Assembly: GCA_002404115.1 (NCBI GenBank)
Contig: DHJB01000047.1
Coordinates: 1-9,701, forward strand
Direction of reading: 5' to 3'
Source of the DNA: Microbacteriaceae bacterium UBA4731
GTDB taxonomy: Bacteria; Actinomycetota; Actinomycetes; Actinomycetales; Microbacteriaceae
DNA length: 9,701 bases
Under the pieces are notes generated by a model that had not been told where the DNA came from, made no database searches, and saw only the letters and a program-made list of their open reading frames with translations. The translations under genes and the position numbers were made by a program. Shown in pieces: positions 1 through 6,479 of this stretch (its first letter is position 1; each line of letters starts with the position of its first letter).

Positions 1-1
1 G

Positions 2-460
2 GCCAAGGGCTCGTTCCTGGTCTCGCGGGCCGCGGCCCGCGTGCTCATCGACCAGAAGCTCGGCGGCGACATCGTCTACATCTCCAGCAAGAACTCGATC
101 TTCGCCGGCCCGAACAACATCGCCTACTCCGCGACCAAGGCCGACCAGGCCCACCAGGTGCGCCTGCTCGCCGCGGAACTCGGCGAGCACGGCGTGAAGG
201 TGAACGGCATCAACCCCGACGGGGTCGTGCGCGGCTCCGGCATCTTCGCGGGTGGCTGGGGCGCCAAGCGGGCCGCCGTCTACGGGGTCCCGGAGGAAGA
301 GCTCGGCAAGTACTACGCGCAGCGCACCCTGCTCAAGCGCGAGGTGCTGCCGGAGAACGTCGCCAACGCCGTGTTCGTGCTCTGCTCCAGCGACCTCAGC
401 CACACCACCGGCCTGCACATCCCGGTCGACGCCGGCGTCGCCGCCGCGTTCCTGCGATGA
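2..460 (+). CDS. rhaEW: Bifunctional rhamnulose-1-phosphate aldolase/short-chain dehydrogenase, C-terminal part (5' end outside window)
   Basis: The reading frame is open from the window edge, so only the last 152 residues are present. They form the C-terminal half of a Rossmann-type short-chain dehydrogenase: a strand VYISS with the catalytic Ser region, the YSATK (YxxxK) catalytic pair, the VNGINPDGV segment after the next strand, and an end TTGLHIPVDAGVAAAFLR. In my recollection that ending is characteristic of the long fusion enzymes joining a class II rhamnulose-1-phosphate aldolase to a lactaldehyde-oxidising dehydrogenase in rhamnose catabolism. The aldolase half would lie upstream and is not seen. 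The directly downstream rhamnulokinase (40 bp gap) supports the rhamnose role. A stand-alone SDR cannot be excluded from the fragment alone, but the context makes it unlikely. The cytoplasmic enzyme would convert rhamnulose-1-P products toward central metabolism. Confidence 0.88.
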   Translation, partial: AKGSFLVSRAAARVLIDQKLGGDIVYISSKNSIFAGPNNIAYSATKADQAHQVRLLAAELGEHGVKVNGINPDGVVRGSGIFAGGWGAKRAAVYGVPEEELGKYYAQRTLLKREVLPENVANAVFVLCSSDLSHTTGLHIPVDAGVAAAFLR

Positions 461-500
461 CACAGCCGCTCCCGGGCCGGACCGGCGAGGTGCCGTCGTG

Positions 501-1973
501 GTGAACACGGCCGGCACCGTCGCGGCCGTCGACCTCGGCGCATCCAGCGGCCGGGTGATGCTCGGCCACGTCGGACACAACGAACTGCGCCTCCGACCGG
601 TCGCGCGGTTCCCGAACAACCCGGTGCGCACGATCGACGGGCTGCACTGGAACATCCTCGAGCTCTACCGCAACGTGCTCGCCGGCCTCCGCACGGCCGT
701 GCGCGACGAACCCCAACTCGCCAGCGCCGCCGTCGATTCCTGGGCCGTCGATTACGCGCTGATGCGCGGAGAGCGGATGCTCGGCAATCCGTACCACTAC
801 CGGGACGAGCGCACCGCTGCCGGCGTCGCCGCCACGCATGCGCTCGTTCCGCAGGCCGAGCTCTACGCCGGGAACGGGCTGCAGTTTCTCCCCTTCAACA
901 CCCTGTACCAGTTGGCCGCCGATCGCCTGGCCGGCAGCCTCGACGGCGCCGATACCCTGCTGCTGATCCCGGACCTGATCAGCTTCTGGCTCACCGGGAC
1001 GAAGGTCGCCGAGCGCACGAACGCCTCGACGACCGGGCTGCTGCGGGTCTCGACGGTATCGACAAGCTCGACCACCGGGCCCACCGGAGGCACCGGCAGC
1101 GACTGGGATGACGAGCTGATCGCGCGCCTCGGCCTGCCCCGCTCGCTCTTCCCGACCCTCATCGATGCCGGCGGCCGAATCGGCGCCCTGTTGCCCGCCG
1201 TCGCGGCCGAGATCGGCGCAGGCCCGCGGTTCGAGGTGGTGGCGGTTGGATCGCATGACACCGCATCCGCCGTCGTCGCCGTGCCGATGGCCTCCGATAC
1301 GGCCGCGTACATTTCCTCCGGGACCTGGTCCCTCGTCGGCGTCGAACTGGCCTCCCCCGTGCTGAGCGAGGCCAGCCGAGCGGCCAACTTCACCAACGAA
1401 GGCGGCGTCGACGGGCGCGTGCGGTACCTGCGCAATGTCATGGGGCTGTGGCTGCTCAGCGAATCGATCCGCACCTGGCAGCAGGCGGGCGACTCGGTCG
1501 ACCTGGCCGCCCTGCTCGGCCAGGCCGGCGCCCTGAGCGGACCCGTCACCCTCTTCGACGTGGACGACCCGCGCTTCCTGGCACCGGGAGACATGCCCAC
1601 CCGGATTGCCGCGTACTGCGTCGAGCACGGCCTGCGACCCCCGAGCACGCCCGTCGAGCTGGTGCGGAGCATCGTGGAAAGCCTCGCGGCGGCCTACGCG
1701 CGCACCCTCGAGACCGCGGCCGAGCTCTCCGGCACCCGGATCAGTGCCGTGCACATCGTCGGCGGCGGCTCGCAGAACGAGCTGCTCTGCCAACTCACCG
1801 CCGACCGTACCGGGCTGCCCGTGCTCGCCGGACCCGTCGAGGCGACGGCCATCGGCAACGTGCTCGTGCAGGCCCGCTGCCAGGGCCTGGCGACCGGCAG
1901 CCTGGAAGGCCTGCGGGCGCTTGTCGCCCAGGCCTTCTCGCCGCGCCGGTACCTCCCCGCCGCGCGGGGCTGA
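501..1973 (+). CDS. rhaB: Rhamnulokinase
   Basis: ATP-dependent FGGY-family sugar kinase that phosphorylates L-rhamnulose to rhamnulose-1-phosphate, the substrate of the aldolase encoded just upstream. It is 490 residues, as expected for RhaB. Visible motifs are DLGASSGRVML (residues 11-21, phosphate loop), DSWAVDYAL (about 79-87), YRDERT, LQFLPFNTLYQL (127-138), TNASTT (173-178), the catalytic-base region SHDTASAV (Asp253), ISSGTWSLVG (271-280) and HIVGGGSQNE near 417 (ATP site). The start chosen is GTG 501, with GAGGTG (487-492) eight bases upstream; GTG 498 is nearly as good, and no ATG is in frame. Residues about 182-200 form an unusual Ser/Thr/Gly-rich insert between the NASTTGLL and DWDDEL segments, about 14 residues longer than the loop I recall in E. 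coli RhaB, encoded by a repeat-like DNA segment (1046-1079). It probably sits in an operon with the preceding gene. Confidence 0.95.
   Translation: MNTAGTVAAVDLGASSGRVMLGHVGHNELRLRPVARFPNNPVRTIDGLHWNILELYRNVLAGLRTAVRDEPQLASAAVDSWAVDYALMRGERMLGNPYHYRDERTAAGVAATHALVPQAELYAGNGLQFLPFNTLYQLAADRLAGSLDGADTLLLIPDLISFWLTGTKVAERTNASTTGLLRVSTVSTSSTTGPTGGTGSDWDDELIARLGLPRSLFPTLIDAGGRIGALLPAVAAEIGAGPRFEVVAVGSHDTASAVVAVPMASDTAAYISSGTWSLVGVELASPVLSEASRAANFTNEGGVDGRVRYLRNVMGLWLLSESIRTWQQAGDSVDLAALLGQAGALSGPVTLFDVDDPRFLAPGDMPTRIAAYCVEHGLRPPSTPVELVRSIVESLAAAYARTLETAAELSGTRISAVHIVGGGSQNELLCQLTADRTGLPVLAGPVEATAIGNVLVQARCQGLATGSLEGLRALVAQAFSPRRYLPAARG
1046..1079. repeat. Short repeat-like, partly palindromic segment embedded in rhaB
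   Basis: The segment has the pattern GGTCTCGAC...TATCGACAAGCTCGACCACCGG. It contains two TCGA blocks five bases apart flanked by GGT on the left and ACC on the right, an imperfect palindrome. Short sequences of this kind (TCGACAAGCTCGACCACC-like) are, in my recollection, scattered mostly between genes in many actinobacterial genomes. Here it would encode the extra Ser/Thr-rich loop of rhamnulokinase without breaking the frame. The repeat identity is inference: only one copy is in this window. Confidence 0.4.
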
Positions 1974-1994
1974 CCTCCGCCCGGCGGAGTTTCG

Positions 1995-2064
1995 CCGAGA
2001 TTGTCCGTTGCGGTCGAGATTGACCGGTGTGCCGGGTAATCTCGACCGGAAGTGTCAATCTCGG
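1995..2064. repeat. 70-bp symmetric nested palindrome between convergent genes; possible bidirectional terminator
   Basis: Outer arms CCGAGATTG (1995-2003) and CAATCTCGG (2056-2064) pair perfectly. Inner arms GGTCGAGATT (2012-2021) and AATCTCGACC (2038-2047) also pair perfectly, and CCGG (2024-2027) pairs with CCGG (2032-2035) around a TGTG loop. The heptamer CGAGATT therefore appears twice on the left and twice inverted on the right, with a 12-base spacer in each arm and one common centre at 2029.5. The spacers themselves match at 8 of 12 positions. It lies in the junction between rhaB and the convergent hydrolase gene, whose stop codon (2055-2057) is inside the right arm. It could stop transcription from both sides, but there is no T-run. 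It may also be a copy of a dispersed repeat or a protein-binding array. Confidence 0.75.
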
Positions 2065-2819
2065 GGGAGGAGGGGCTTCGCGGCGAGGTGGTCGCCGAAG
2101 AACGCCTCGATCCGCGCCCAGGCGTCGGCGGCGGCCTCCGGGTTTGGCCCGGCGCCCAGGATGCGCTTGAGGACGAAGCGCAGGAGGGGCGGGCCGCTCT
2201 CGACGTCGTTCAGGAACGAGTGCCCGGCCTCCGGATATTCCTTGACGTCGTGCGGGATCCCGAGTCGCTGCAGGGAGGTCTCGAGCGTGGCAGCGGCGCC
2301 CTTCAGGGACTTGTCCCGGCCGCCGTAGCTCGCGACGATCGGGCACGCGCCGGTCAGCGCCTCGTCGAGCTCGGCCGGAAGCCGGCCGTAGTTGACGGAT
2401 GCCGCGCCAAAGCCACGCGTCGCTGCGGCGAGCGCGAAGCCGCCGCCCAAGCAGAACCCGAGGATGCCCACCTCGCCGGTGCAGTCATCCCGGCCCACCA
2501 GGAATTCCCGCGCCGCCTCGATGTCGACGAAGGCCCGCCCCTCCCCCGCCATGAGGGCCCGGAAGGTCGCGTTCAGGCACTTGCGGGCGCCGCCCTCTGT
2601 AAAGAGATCCGGCATGAGCGCGAGGTAGCCGACCTCGGCCATCCGCACGGCCTGGCGGCGCATCACGTCGTTCAGCCCGAACGCCTCGTGCACGAGCACG
2701 ACGCCCGGCCAGGGCCCGGACCCCACCGGGATGGCGAGCACGGCCGTGAGGCCGACGCTGGCGCCCGGCCGGGCCGGAAGTACGAGCTCGATGAGTCGCG
2801 GTGTTGTTCCAGTGGTCAT
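2055..2819 (-). CDS. Dienelactone hydrolase family protein
   Basis: An alpha/beta-hydrolase of 254 residues, the usual size for the dienelactone hydrolase (ClcD-like) family, which cleaves dienelactones or related esters in the cytoplasm; the real substrate is unknown. The family's Cys-Asp-His triad is visible: Cys123 in GFCLGGG, Asp169 in YGGRDKSLKG and His200 in PEAGHSFLND. The conserved Glu45 in VHEAFGLN normally holds the resting Cys. No signal peptide or membrane segment is seen. The ATG start is preceded on its strand by GGGGAGAGG (2832-2824), a good ribosome-binding site. The gene lies 63 bp downstream of the IclR-family regulator on the same strand, so the two may be co-transcribed and the regulator may control it. 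Its stop codon falls inside the 70-bp palindrome. No other aromatic-degradation genes are nearby, so a chlorocatechol role is not supported. Confidence 0.9.
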   Translation of the reverse strand: MTTGTTPRLIELVLPARPGASVGLTAVLAIPVGSGPWPGVVLVHEAFGLNDVMRRQAVRMAEVGYLALMPDLFTEGGARKCLNATFRALMAGEGRAFVDIEAAREFLVGRDDCTGEVGILGFCLGGGFALAAATRGFGAASVNYGRLPAELDEALTGACPIVASYGGRDKSLKGAAATLETSLQRLGIPHDVKEYPEAGHSFLNDVESGPPLLRFVLKRILGAGPNPEAAADAWARIEAFFGDHLAAKPLLPRD

Positions 2820-2882
2820 GACGCCTCTCCCCGTGCTGGCCGGAAGCCTGGCCCCGCCAGGGCGCAGGCCCGTGGCACGCCG

Positions 2883-3605
2883 CTACTCCACCTGCGCCGA
2901 GATCTGCCACGCTCCCCGGCGCACCGCCCGCTCCAGGTCGTAGGCGCGACGCGAGAAGTCGCTCGCGGAGACCGACACCGAGACCGCGCCGATCACCTTG
3001 CCCGACCTGGACTTCACCGGCGCGGCGATGCATGCCAAATGCGACATGTATTCCTCCACCTCCACGGCCAGCTGCTGGGCGCGAACCTCGTCGAGCTGCT
3101 CGCGCACCTTGCCGGCATCCGTGACGCTCTGCGCCGTGAGCGCGAGGGGGCTGTGCCGCTCGAGGTAGCGCGAGACACCCGCATCGTCCTTCGCCGCGAG
3201 CATGAGCTTGCCGAATGCCGTCGCATGCGAGGCCTCGGCGAAACCGACGTGCAACTGGCCGATCCGCGGATGCTCCAGCGAATCCTCGATGTGCGCGACG
3301 GCGATATCGTCGCCCCTGAACACCGTCAGGTACGCGGGCGCGTGCACCGCGTCATGAACCGAGCGCAGCGTCGCCCGAACGCCCGGAGTGGCGACGAGCT
3401 GGTACCGCAGGGCCCGGCCGAGCGTGTCAACGGTTCGGCCGAGGGTGTACCGGTGGTCGCCCGTCTGGCGGCCGATGTAGTCCTGGCCCTGCAGGGTCCT
3501 GAGCAGGCGGTACGTGGTCGAGAGAGTGAGGCCGAGGTCGGCCGCGATCTCGCTCGCGGTGGCGCCCGCCGGCGATGCGCCGATCGCCCCCAGGATGCGC
3601 AACAC
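2883..3605 (-). CDS. IclR-family transcriptional regulator (N-terminus probably frameshifted)
   Basis: The uninterrupted frame from GTG 3605 gives 240 residues with the IclR layout: an N-terminal winged helix-turn-helix (TASEIAADLGLTLSTTYRLLRTL, about residues 16-38) and an effector-binding domain with HATAFGKLMLA and VEEYMSHLACIAAPVKSRSGKVIGAVSVS. The ligand is unknown. In the same frame the DNA upstream of GTG 3605 still encodes typical IclR sequence (LEGTGIQSAER) but meets a stop at 3657-3659. An ATG at 3658-3660 is one base out of frame. Removing one C from the five-C run at 3645-3649 would join them and give a 258-residue protein, the usual family length. So the gene may start at GTG 3605 lacking the first helix's beginning, use a rare CTG at 3656, or be a frameshifted allele or sequencing error. 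It is divergent from the DJ-1/PfpI gene and likely controls its own strand's hydrolase, that gene, or both. Confidence 0.85.
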   Translation of the reverse strand: MLRILGAIGASPAGATASEIAADLGLTLSTTYRLLRTLQGQDYIGRQTGDHRYTLGRTVDTLGRALRYQLVATPGVRATLRSVHDAVHAPAYLTVFRGDDIAVAHIEDSLEHPRIGQLHVGFAEASHATAFGKLMLAAKDDAGVSRYLERHSPLALTAQSVTDAGKVREQLDEVRAQQLAVEVEEYMSHLACIAAPVKSRSGKVIGAVSVSVSASDFSRRAYDLERAVRRGAWQISAQVE

Positions 3606-3666
3606 GCGTTCCGCCGACTGGATGCCCGTGCCCTCGAGGTGCTGCCCCCTGCGCAGTCATGCGACG

Positions 3667-3672
3667 AGTCTA
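3667..3672 (-). promoter_or_regulatory. Putative -10 box for a leaderless IclR-family gene
   Basis: On the minus strand TAGACT (3672-3667) fits the actinobacterial -10 pattern TANNNT and ends six bases before the ATG at 3660-3658. Transcription would then begin at or next to that ATG, as in leaderless actinobacterial genes; no Shine-Dalgarno is visible. The -35 region is weak (TTTCGC-like). This favours ATG 3660 as the ancestral start. Confidence 0.4.
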
Positions 3673-3761
3673 TGGCCCCAGCCCATGGGGCGAAACGGCT
3701 GAATCGGACCGCTTTTGCAGATGGTGCGAAAGCAGGTTGCCGACGGCCACGGACGGGCACA

Positions 3762-3780
3762 GTGTGGTGTCGTCACACAC
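3762..3780. promoter_or_regulatory. Imperfect inverted repeat upstream of the DJ-1/PfpI gene, possible operator
   Basis: GTGTGGTG (3762-3769) and CACACAC (3774-3780) are inverted with one bulged base around a TCGT centre, in the divergent intergenic region 28 bp before the DJ-1/PfpI start. A binding site for the neighbouring IclR-family protein is possible but unproven; no firm -35/-10 pair for the plus-strand gene could be assigned. Confidence 0.3.
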
Positions 3781-3807
3781 AGAGCATCACATACAGAGAG
3801 GTATGAC

Positions 3808-4377
3808 ATGGCCAAGGTGATCATCCTGACCGGGGACGCAGCCGAGACGCTCGAGGTCTTCTACCCGTACCAGCGCCTGCGCGAGGCTGGCTACGAGGTG
3901 CACATCGCGGCACCGGAGAAGAAAAAGCTGCAGTTCGTCGTGCACGACTTCGTGGACGGCTTCGACACGTACACCGAGAAGCTCGGTCACATGTGGGATG
4001 CGGACATCGCGTTCAGGGACGTGAACCCGGCCGACTACATCGCCGCGGTGGTTCCCGGCGGCCGCGCCCCCGAGTACATCCGCAACGACGAGGACGCCAA
4101 GCGGATCGTGCGGTACTTCTTCGAGGAGAACGCCCCCGTCGCCGCGCTCTGCCACGGGCCGTTGCTGCTCGCGGCAGCCGGGGTGCTGCACGGCCGCACG
4201 ACGTCGGCGTACCCGGCGCTGCAAATCGACGTCGAGCTCGGCGGCGGTATCTTCAGCGGCGGCGGGGGCGTCGTCGACGGCAACCTCGTCTCCGGGCGAG
4301 CGTGGCCGGACCACCCCGAGTGGATGCGCGAGTTCATGAAGGTGCTCGAGGCCGCGCAGGTGCCCGTTCCGGCCTAA
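3808..4377 (+). CDS. DJ-1/PfpI family protein (class I glutamine amidotransferase-like)
   Basis: A 189-residue single-domain protein of the DJ-1/PfpI superfamily. The nucleophile elbow AALCHGP carries Cys115-His116, and the Glu near residues 13-16 (ETLEVFYPYQRL) is where PfpI-type members keep the acid that polarises the cysteine. The Gly-rich VVPGGRAPEYIR (81-92) is also typical. Members act as proteases, glyoxalase/deglycase-like enzymes or stress proteins, and sequence alone does not decide which. It is cytoplasmic, with no signal peptide. The start is ATG 3808 with GAGAGG (3796-3801) six bases upstream; an earlier ATG at 3803 is out of frame. The gene is monocistronic, divergent from the IclR-family gene, and followed by a strong hairpin. 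Confidence 0.9.
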   Translation: MAKVIILTGDAAETLEVFYPYQRLREAGYEVHIAAPEKKKLQFVVHDFVDGFDTYTEKLGHMWDADIAFRDVNPADYIAAVVPGGRAPEYIRNDEDAKRIVRYFFEENAPVAALCHGPLLLAAAGVLHGRTTSAYPALQIDVELGGGIFSGGGGVVDGNLVSGRAWPDHPEWMREFMKVLEAAQVPVPA

Positions 4378-4402
4378 GGCGCAGCGCTCTCCATCGTCGG
4401 CG

Positions 4403-4439
4403 GTGGCCCGGTGGCCGTAGTTCACGGCAGCCGGGCCAC
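4403..4439 (+). terminator. Strong hairpin downstream of the DJ-1/PfpI gene
   Basis: GTGGCCCGG (4403-4411) pairs perfectly with CCGGGCCAC (4431-4439), and GCCGT (4414-4418) with ACGGC (4424-4428) around a five-base loop, starting 26 bp after the stop codon. There is only a weak T-rich tail (CCCTTTCT about ten bases on), as is common for terminators in high-G+C actinobacteria. Confidence 0.7.
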
Positions 4440-4468
4440 TGTGCATCCCTTTCTGCCGTTCACGTCAG

Positions 4469-4512
4469 GGACATGTCGACTCCCGATTCCGGACACGTCG
4501 GTTTCCTACGGT
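4469..4512 (+). promoter_or_regulatory. Direct repeats and putative -10 upstream of the glycerophosphodiesterase gene
   Basis: GGACATGTCG (4469-4478) and GGACACGTCG (4491-4500) match at 9 of 10 positions and start 22 bp apart, about two helical turns, so a protein could bind both on one DNA face. The first contains the perfect palindrome GACATGTC (4470-4477). TACGGT (4507-4512) fits a -10 box. No convincing -35 is present, which would suit activator-dependent transcription. This is inference. Confidence 0.35.
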
Positions 4513-4563
4513 GGAGCCGGGATGGCGCTGCGCCTCCCGAACCAACCAGTAGGCGGACCCAGC

Positions 4564-5619
4564 ATGCGCACCATCCTGACCACCGCGGCCCTCGCCGCCG
4601 CTCTCTCCGCCGTCCTGGCCACTCCGGCCATGGCCGCACCGCTCGATCCGGCCCCGGCCGATTCGACCGTCAAGGCAACCGAGCGGAACGGCTCCTTCGA
4701 CCTGCAGGCCCACCGGGGCGGCCGCGGCCAGTGGACCGAGGAATCCCTCATGGCCTTCGGCAAGTCGATCGAGCTGGGCGTGACGACGCTCGAACTCGAC
4801 ACCCACCTGACGCAGGACAACAAGATCGTGGTCTGGCACGACGACGTGATGACGGCCACCAAGTGCGCGGACACCGCCCCCGCTTTCCCCGATGATCCGG
4901 AATTCCCCTACGCGGGTCACCGGGTGCGGGAACTGACGTTTGCCCAGATCCGCACGATGGACTGCGGCTACCAGCAGCTCCCCGGCTTTCCAGGGCAGCA
5001 GAACGTCGGGGGCAACCGCGTCGCCCTGCTCGGCGACGTCTTCGGCCTCGTCCGCGACACGAAGGCGAAGAAGGTCCGGCTCAACATCGAGACGAAGGTC
5101 GAGGTGGCCGGTCCGGCCGGAACCGCCGAGATGCAGGCCCTGACCCGGGCGGATGTCTCCGCGATCGAGGCATCGGGGATGGCGGACCGCTCGACGCTGC
5201 AGAGCTTCGACTGGGCCTCGCTAAACCTCACCAAGCACATTGCCCCCGACCTGACCCTCGTCGCCCTCTCCAGCGGGGATGCCTGGATGGGCGTTGGGGC
5301 ACCCGGTGCGAGCCCCAACCTCGGCGGCATCGACATCGACGACTACAACGGGTCGCTGGCCGAGGCGGCGAAGGCGCAGGGTTACGACGTCATCTCCCCC
5401 ACCTTCGCCTCGGTCACCCCGGCGATGATCGCCGACGCGTACAAGGCCGGGATTCCGGTCATTCCGTGGACCGTCAACACGCCCGCGGATATCAACGGCC
5501 TGATGGACTTGGGCGTGGACGGACTCATCACCGACTACCCGACCCGGCTCAGGGGCATCATGGCCGACCGCGGGCTGAAGATGCCGGCCGCATACCCAGG
5601 CCGGGCGGCGTCGAACTAA
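4564..5619 (+). CDS. Secreted glycerophosphodiester phosphodiesterase family protein
   Basis: A 351-residue GDPD-family enzyme that hydrolyses glycerophosphodiesters (or related phosphodiesters) to an alcohol and glycerol-3-phosphate, acting outside the membrane. It begins with a signal peptide: Arg2, a hydrophobic Ala/Leu stretch to about 20, and PAMA-AP with likely cleavage after Ala24. There is no lipobox Cys. Catalytic and metal residues are visible: HRGG (His50, Arg51), ELD (Glu77, Asp79), WHD (His92) and NIETK (Glu176, Lys178). The C-terminal WTVN and GVDGLITDYP motifs complete the TIM barrel. Start ATG 4564 has AGGCGG upstream. An in-frame ATG at 4522 has a better site (GGTGGAG) but would add 14 residues before the signal peptide, so 4564 is preferred. 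Phosphate or glycerol-phosphate scavenging is the likely role. It appears monocistronic. Confidence 0.92.
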   Translation: MRTILTTAALAAALSAVLATPAMAAPLDPAPADSTVKATERNGSFDLQAHRGGRGQWTEESLMAFGKSIELGVTTLELDTHLTQDNKIVVWHDDVMTATKCADTAPAFPDDPEFPYAGHRVRELTFAQIRTMDCGYQQLPGFPGQQNVGGNRVALLGDVFGLVRDTKAKKVRLNIETKVEVAGPAGTAEMQALTRADVSAIEASGMADRSTLQSFDWASLNLTKHIAPDLTLVALSSGDAWMGVGAPGASPNLGGIDIDDYNGSLAEAAKAQGYDVISPTFASVTPAMIADAYKAGIPVIPWTVNTPADINGLMDLGVDGLITDYPTRLRGIMADRGLKMPAAYPGRAASN

Positions 5620-5644
5620 CGTCTCGTCACCTGCTCCGCGCTGC

Positions 5645-5674
5645 TTGCGCGAAGCCCCCCGCGCCGGATACCAT
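5645..5674 (+). promoter_or_regulatory. Putative promoter of the lldR-lldD operon
   Basis: TTGCGC (5645-5650) as -35 and TACCAT (5669-5674, TANNNT type) as -10 are separated by 18 bp. The expected transcription start (about 5681) falls at the centre of the downstream palindromic operator, an arrangement that fits repression. A weak GCGCG/CGCGC hairpin (5647-5651 with 5660-5664) overlaps the -35. Confidence 0.5.
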
Positions 5675-5688
5675 GTGGTCAGACCACA
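5674..5688. promoter_or_regulatory. LldR/FadR-type operator
   Basis: TGTGGTCAGACCACA is a perfect palindrome with seven-base arms around a central A. Its core TGGTCAGACCA (5676-5686) fits the pattern TNGTNNNACNA known for FadR-subfamily GntR regulators including LldR of Corynebacterium. It lies 28 bp before the lldR start, directly after the -10, so binding would block transcription of lldR-lldD. Autoregulation with release by L-lactate is the expected mode, by analogy with that family. Confidence 0.8.
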
Positions 5689-5716
5689 GGAAACCGCGAC
5701 GCGAAGGAGAGCCGGC

Positions 5717-6421
5717 ATGACCACCGTCGACCGTCGCGCCTGGCAGGTCGTGCTCGAGAGCATCGAGCGCGACCTGCTCTCCGGGCGCCTCGGCCCCGGC
5801 GACCACCTGCCGCCCGAACGCACGCTCGCCGCGGACCTCGGCGTCGGCCGCTCGAGCGTGCGTGAGGCGGTCCGAGTGCTCGAAGTTCTCGGCCTCATCC
5901 GCACCCAGACCGGGTCAGGGCCGCTGGCCGGCGCCATCATCGTCGCGCGGCCGGGCGGCGGCATGGAGACGCTCATGCGGTTGCAGCTCGCGGCGCAGGG
6001 ATTCCCCGTGGCCGACGTCGTGAAGACCAGGCTGTTGCTCGAAGGCTCGGTCGTGACCGAGCTGGCGGGAGCGCCCGGCCGCCCAGACCTCTCCAGCTCG
6101 ACGCAGCTGCTGGATGCGATGGAATCCCGGGAGCTGAGCGAGGCGGAGTTCCTCGCGCTCGACGCGCAGTTCCACCTCTCGCTGGCCGAGGCATCAGGCA
6201 ACCAGGTCGTCACCGCCACCATGGCGGGCCTCCGCAGCGCCATCGAAGCCTACGCACGCGCGGGCGCCACGGGCCTCCCCTCGTGGCCGGCGACATCCGT
6301 TCGGCTGATGAACGAGCACCGCGCCATCCTCGCCGCGATCGAGGCGGCCGACCCGGATGCCGCGCGCACGGCCGTGCAGGCCCACATCGCGGGCTACTAC
6401 GCCGAGACGCACCTCGCCTGA
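5717..6421 (+). CDS. lldR: FadR-subfamily GntR regulator, probable lactate-responsive repressor
   Basis: A 234-residue protein with a GntR winged helix-turn-helix (about 8-68, including [22 protein letters not shown] and VLEVLGLI) and a C-terminal helical FCD ligand domain. The metal/ligand residues of the FCD domain are in place: Asp149 and His153 (DAQFH), His201 (NEHR) and His223 (AHIAG). The start ATG 5717 has a strong ribosome site, AAGGAG (5704-5709), seven bases upstream. The gene sits 58 bp upstream of a lactate dehydrogenase gene on the same strand, and a matching palindromic operator lies in its own leader. It is therefore assigned as the local repressor of L-lactate use. The effector is inferred from context; another 2-hydroxy acid is possible. 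Confidence 0.85.
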   Translation: MTTVDRRAWQVVLESIERDLLSGRLGPGDHLPPERTLAADLGVGRSSVREAVRVLEVLGLIRTQTGSGPLAGAIIVARPGGGMETLMRLQLAAQGFPVADVVKTRLLLEGSVVTELAGAPGRPDLSSSTQLLDAMESRELSEAEFLALDAQFHLSLAEASGNQVVTATMAGLRSAIEAYARAGATGLPSWPATSVRLMNEHRAILAAIEAADPDAARTAVQAHIAGYYAETHLA

Positions 6422-6479
6422 GCGACCGCTCACACCCCACCGACACCACCACCCAGACCAGGACAGGAAGAAACGAGAC

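Noticed and set aside
252..500. Upstream extension of the rhaB frame to 252
   Set aside because: It overlaps the end of the dehydrogenase gene in another frame and reads as low-complexity Ser/Pro/Arg; kinase homology begins only after 501.
2052..3806. Long plus-strand open frame of 584 codons opposite the hydrolase and IclR genes
   Set aside because: It runs antisense to two well-recognised proteins, has a protein-like sequence of no known family, and is explained by the scarcity of stops in high-G+C DNA.
4457..4466. GTTCACG upstream of the glycerophosphodiesterase as a PhoP box
   Set aside because: Only one GTTCACC-like unit is present; the expected tandem repeat at 11-bp spacing is missing.
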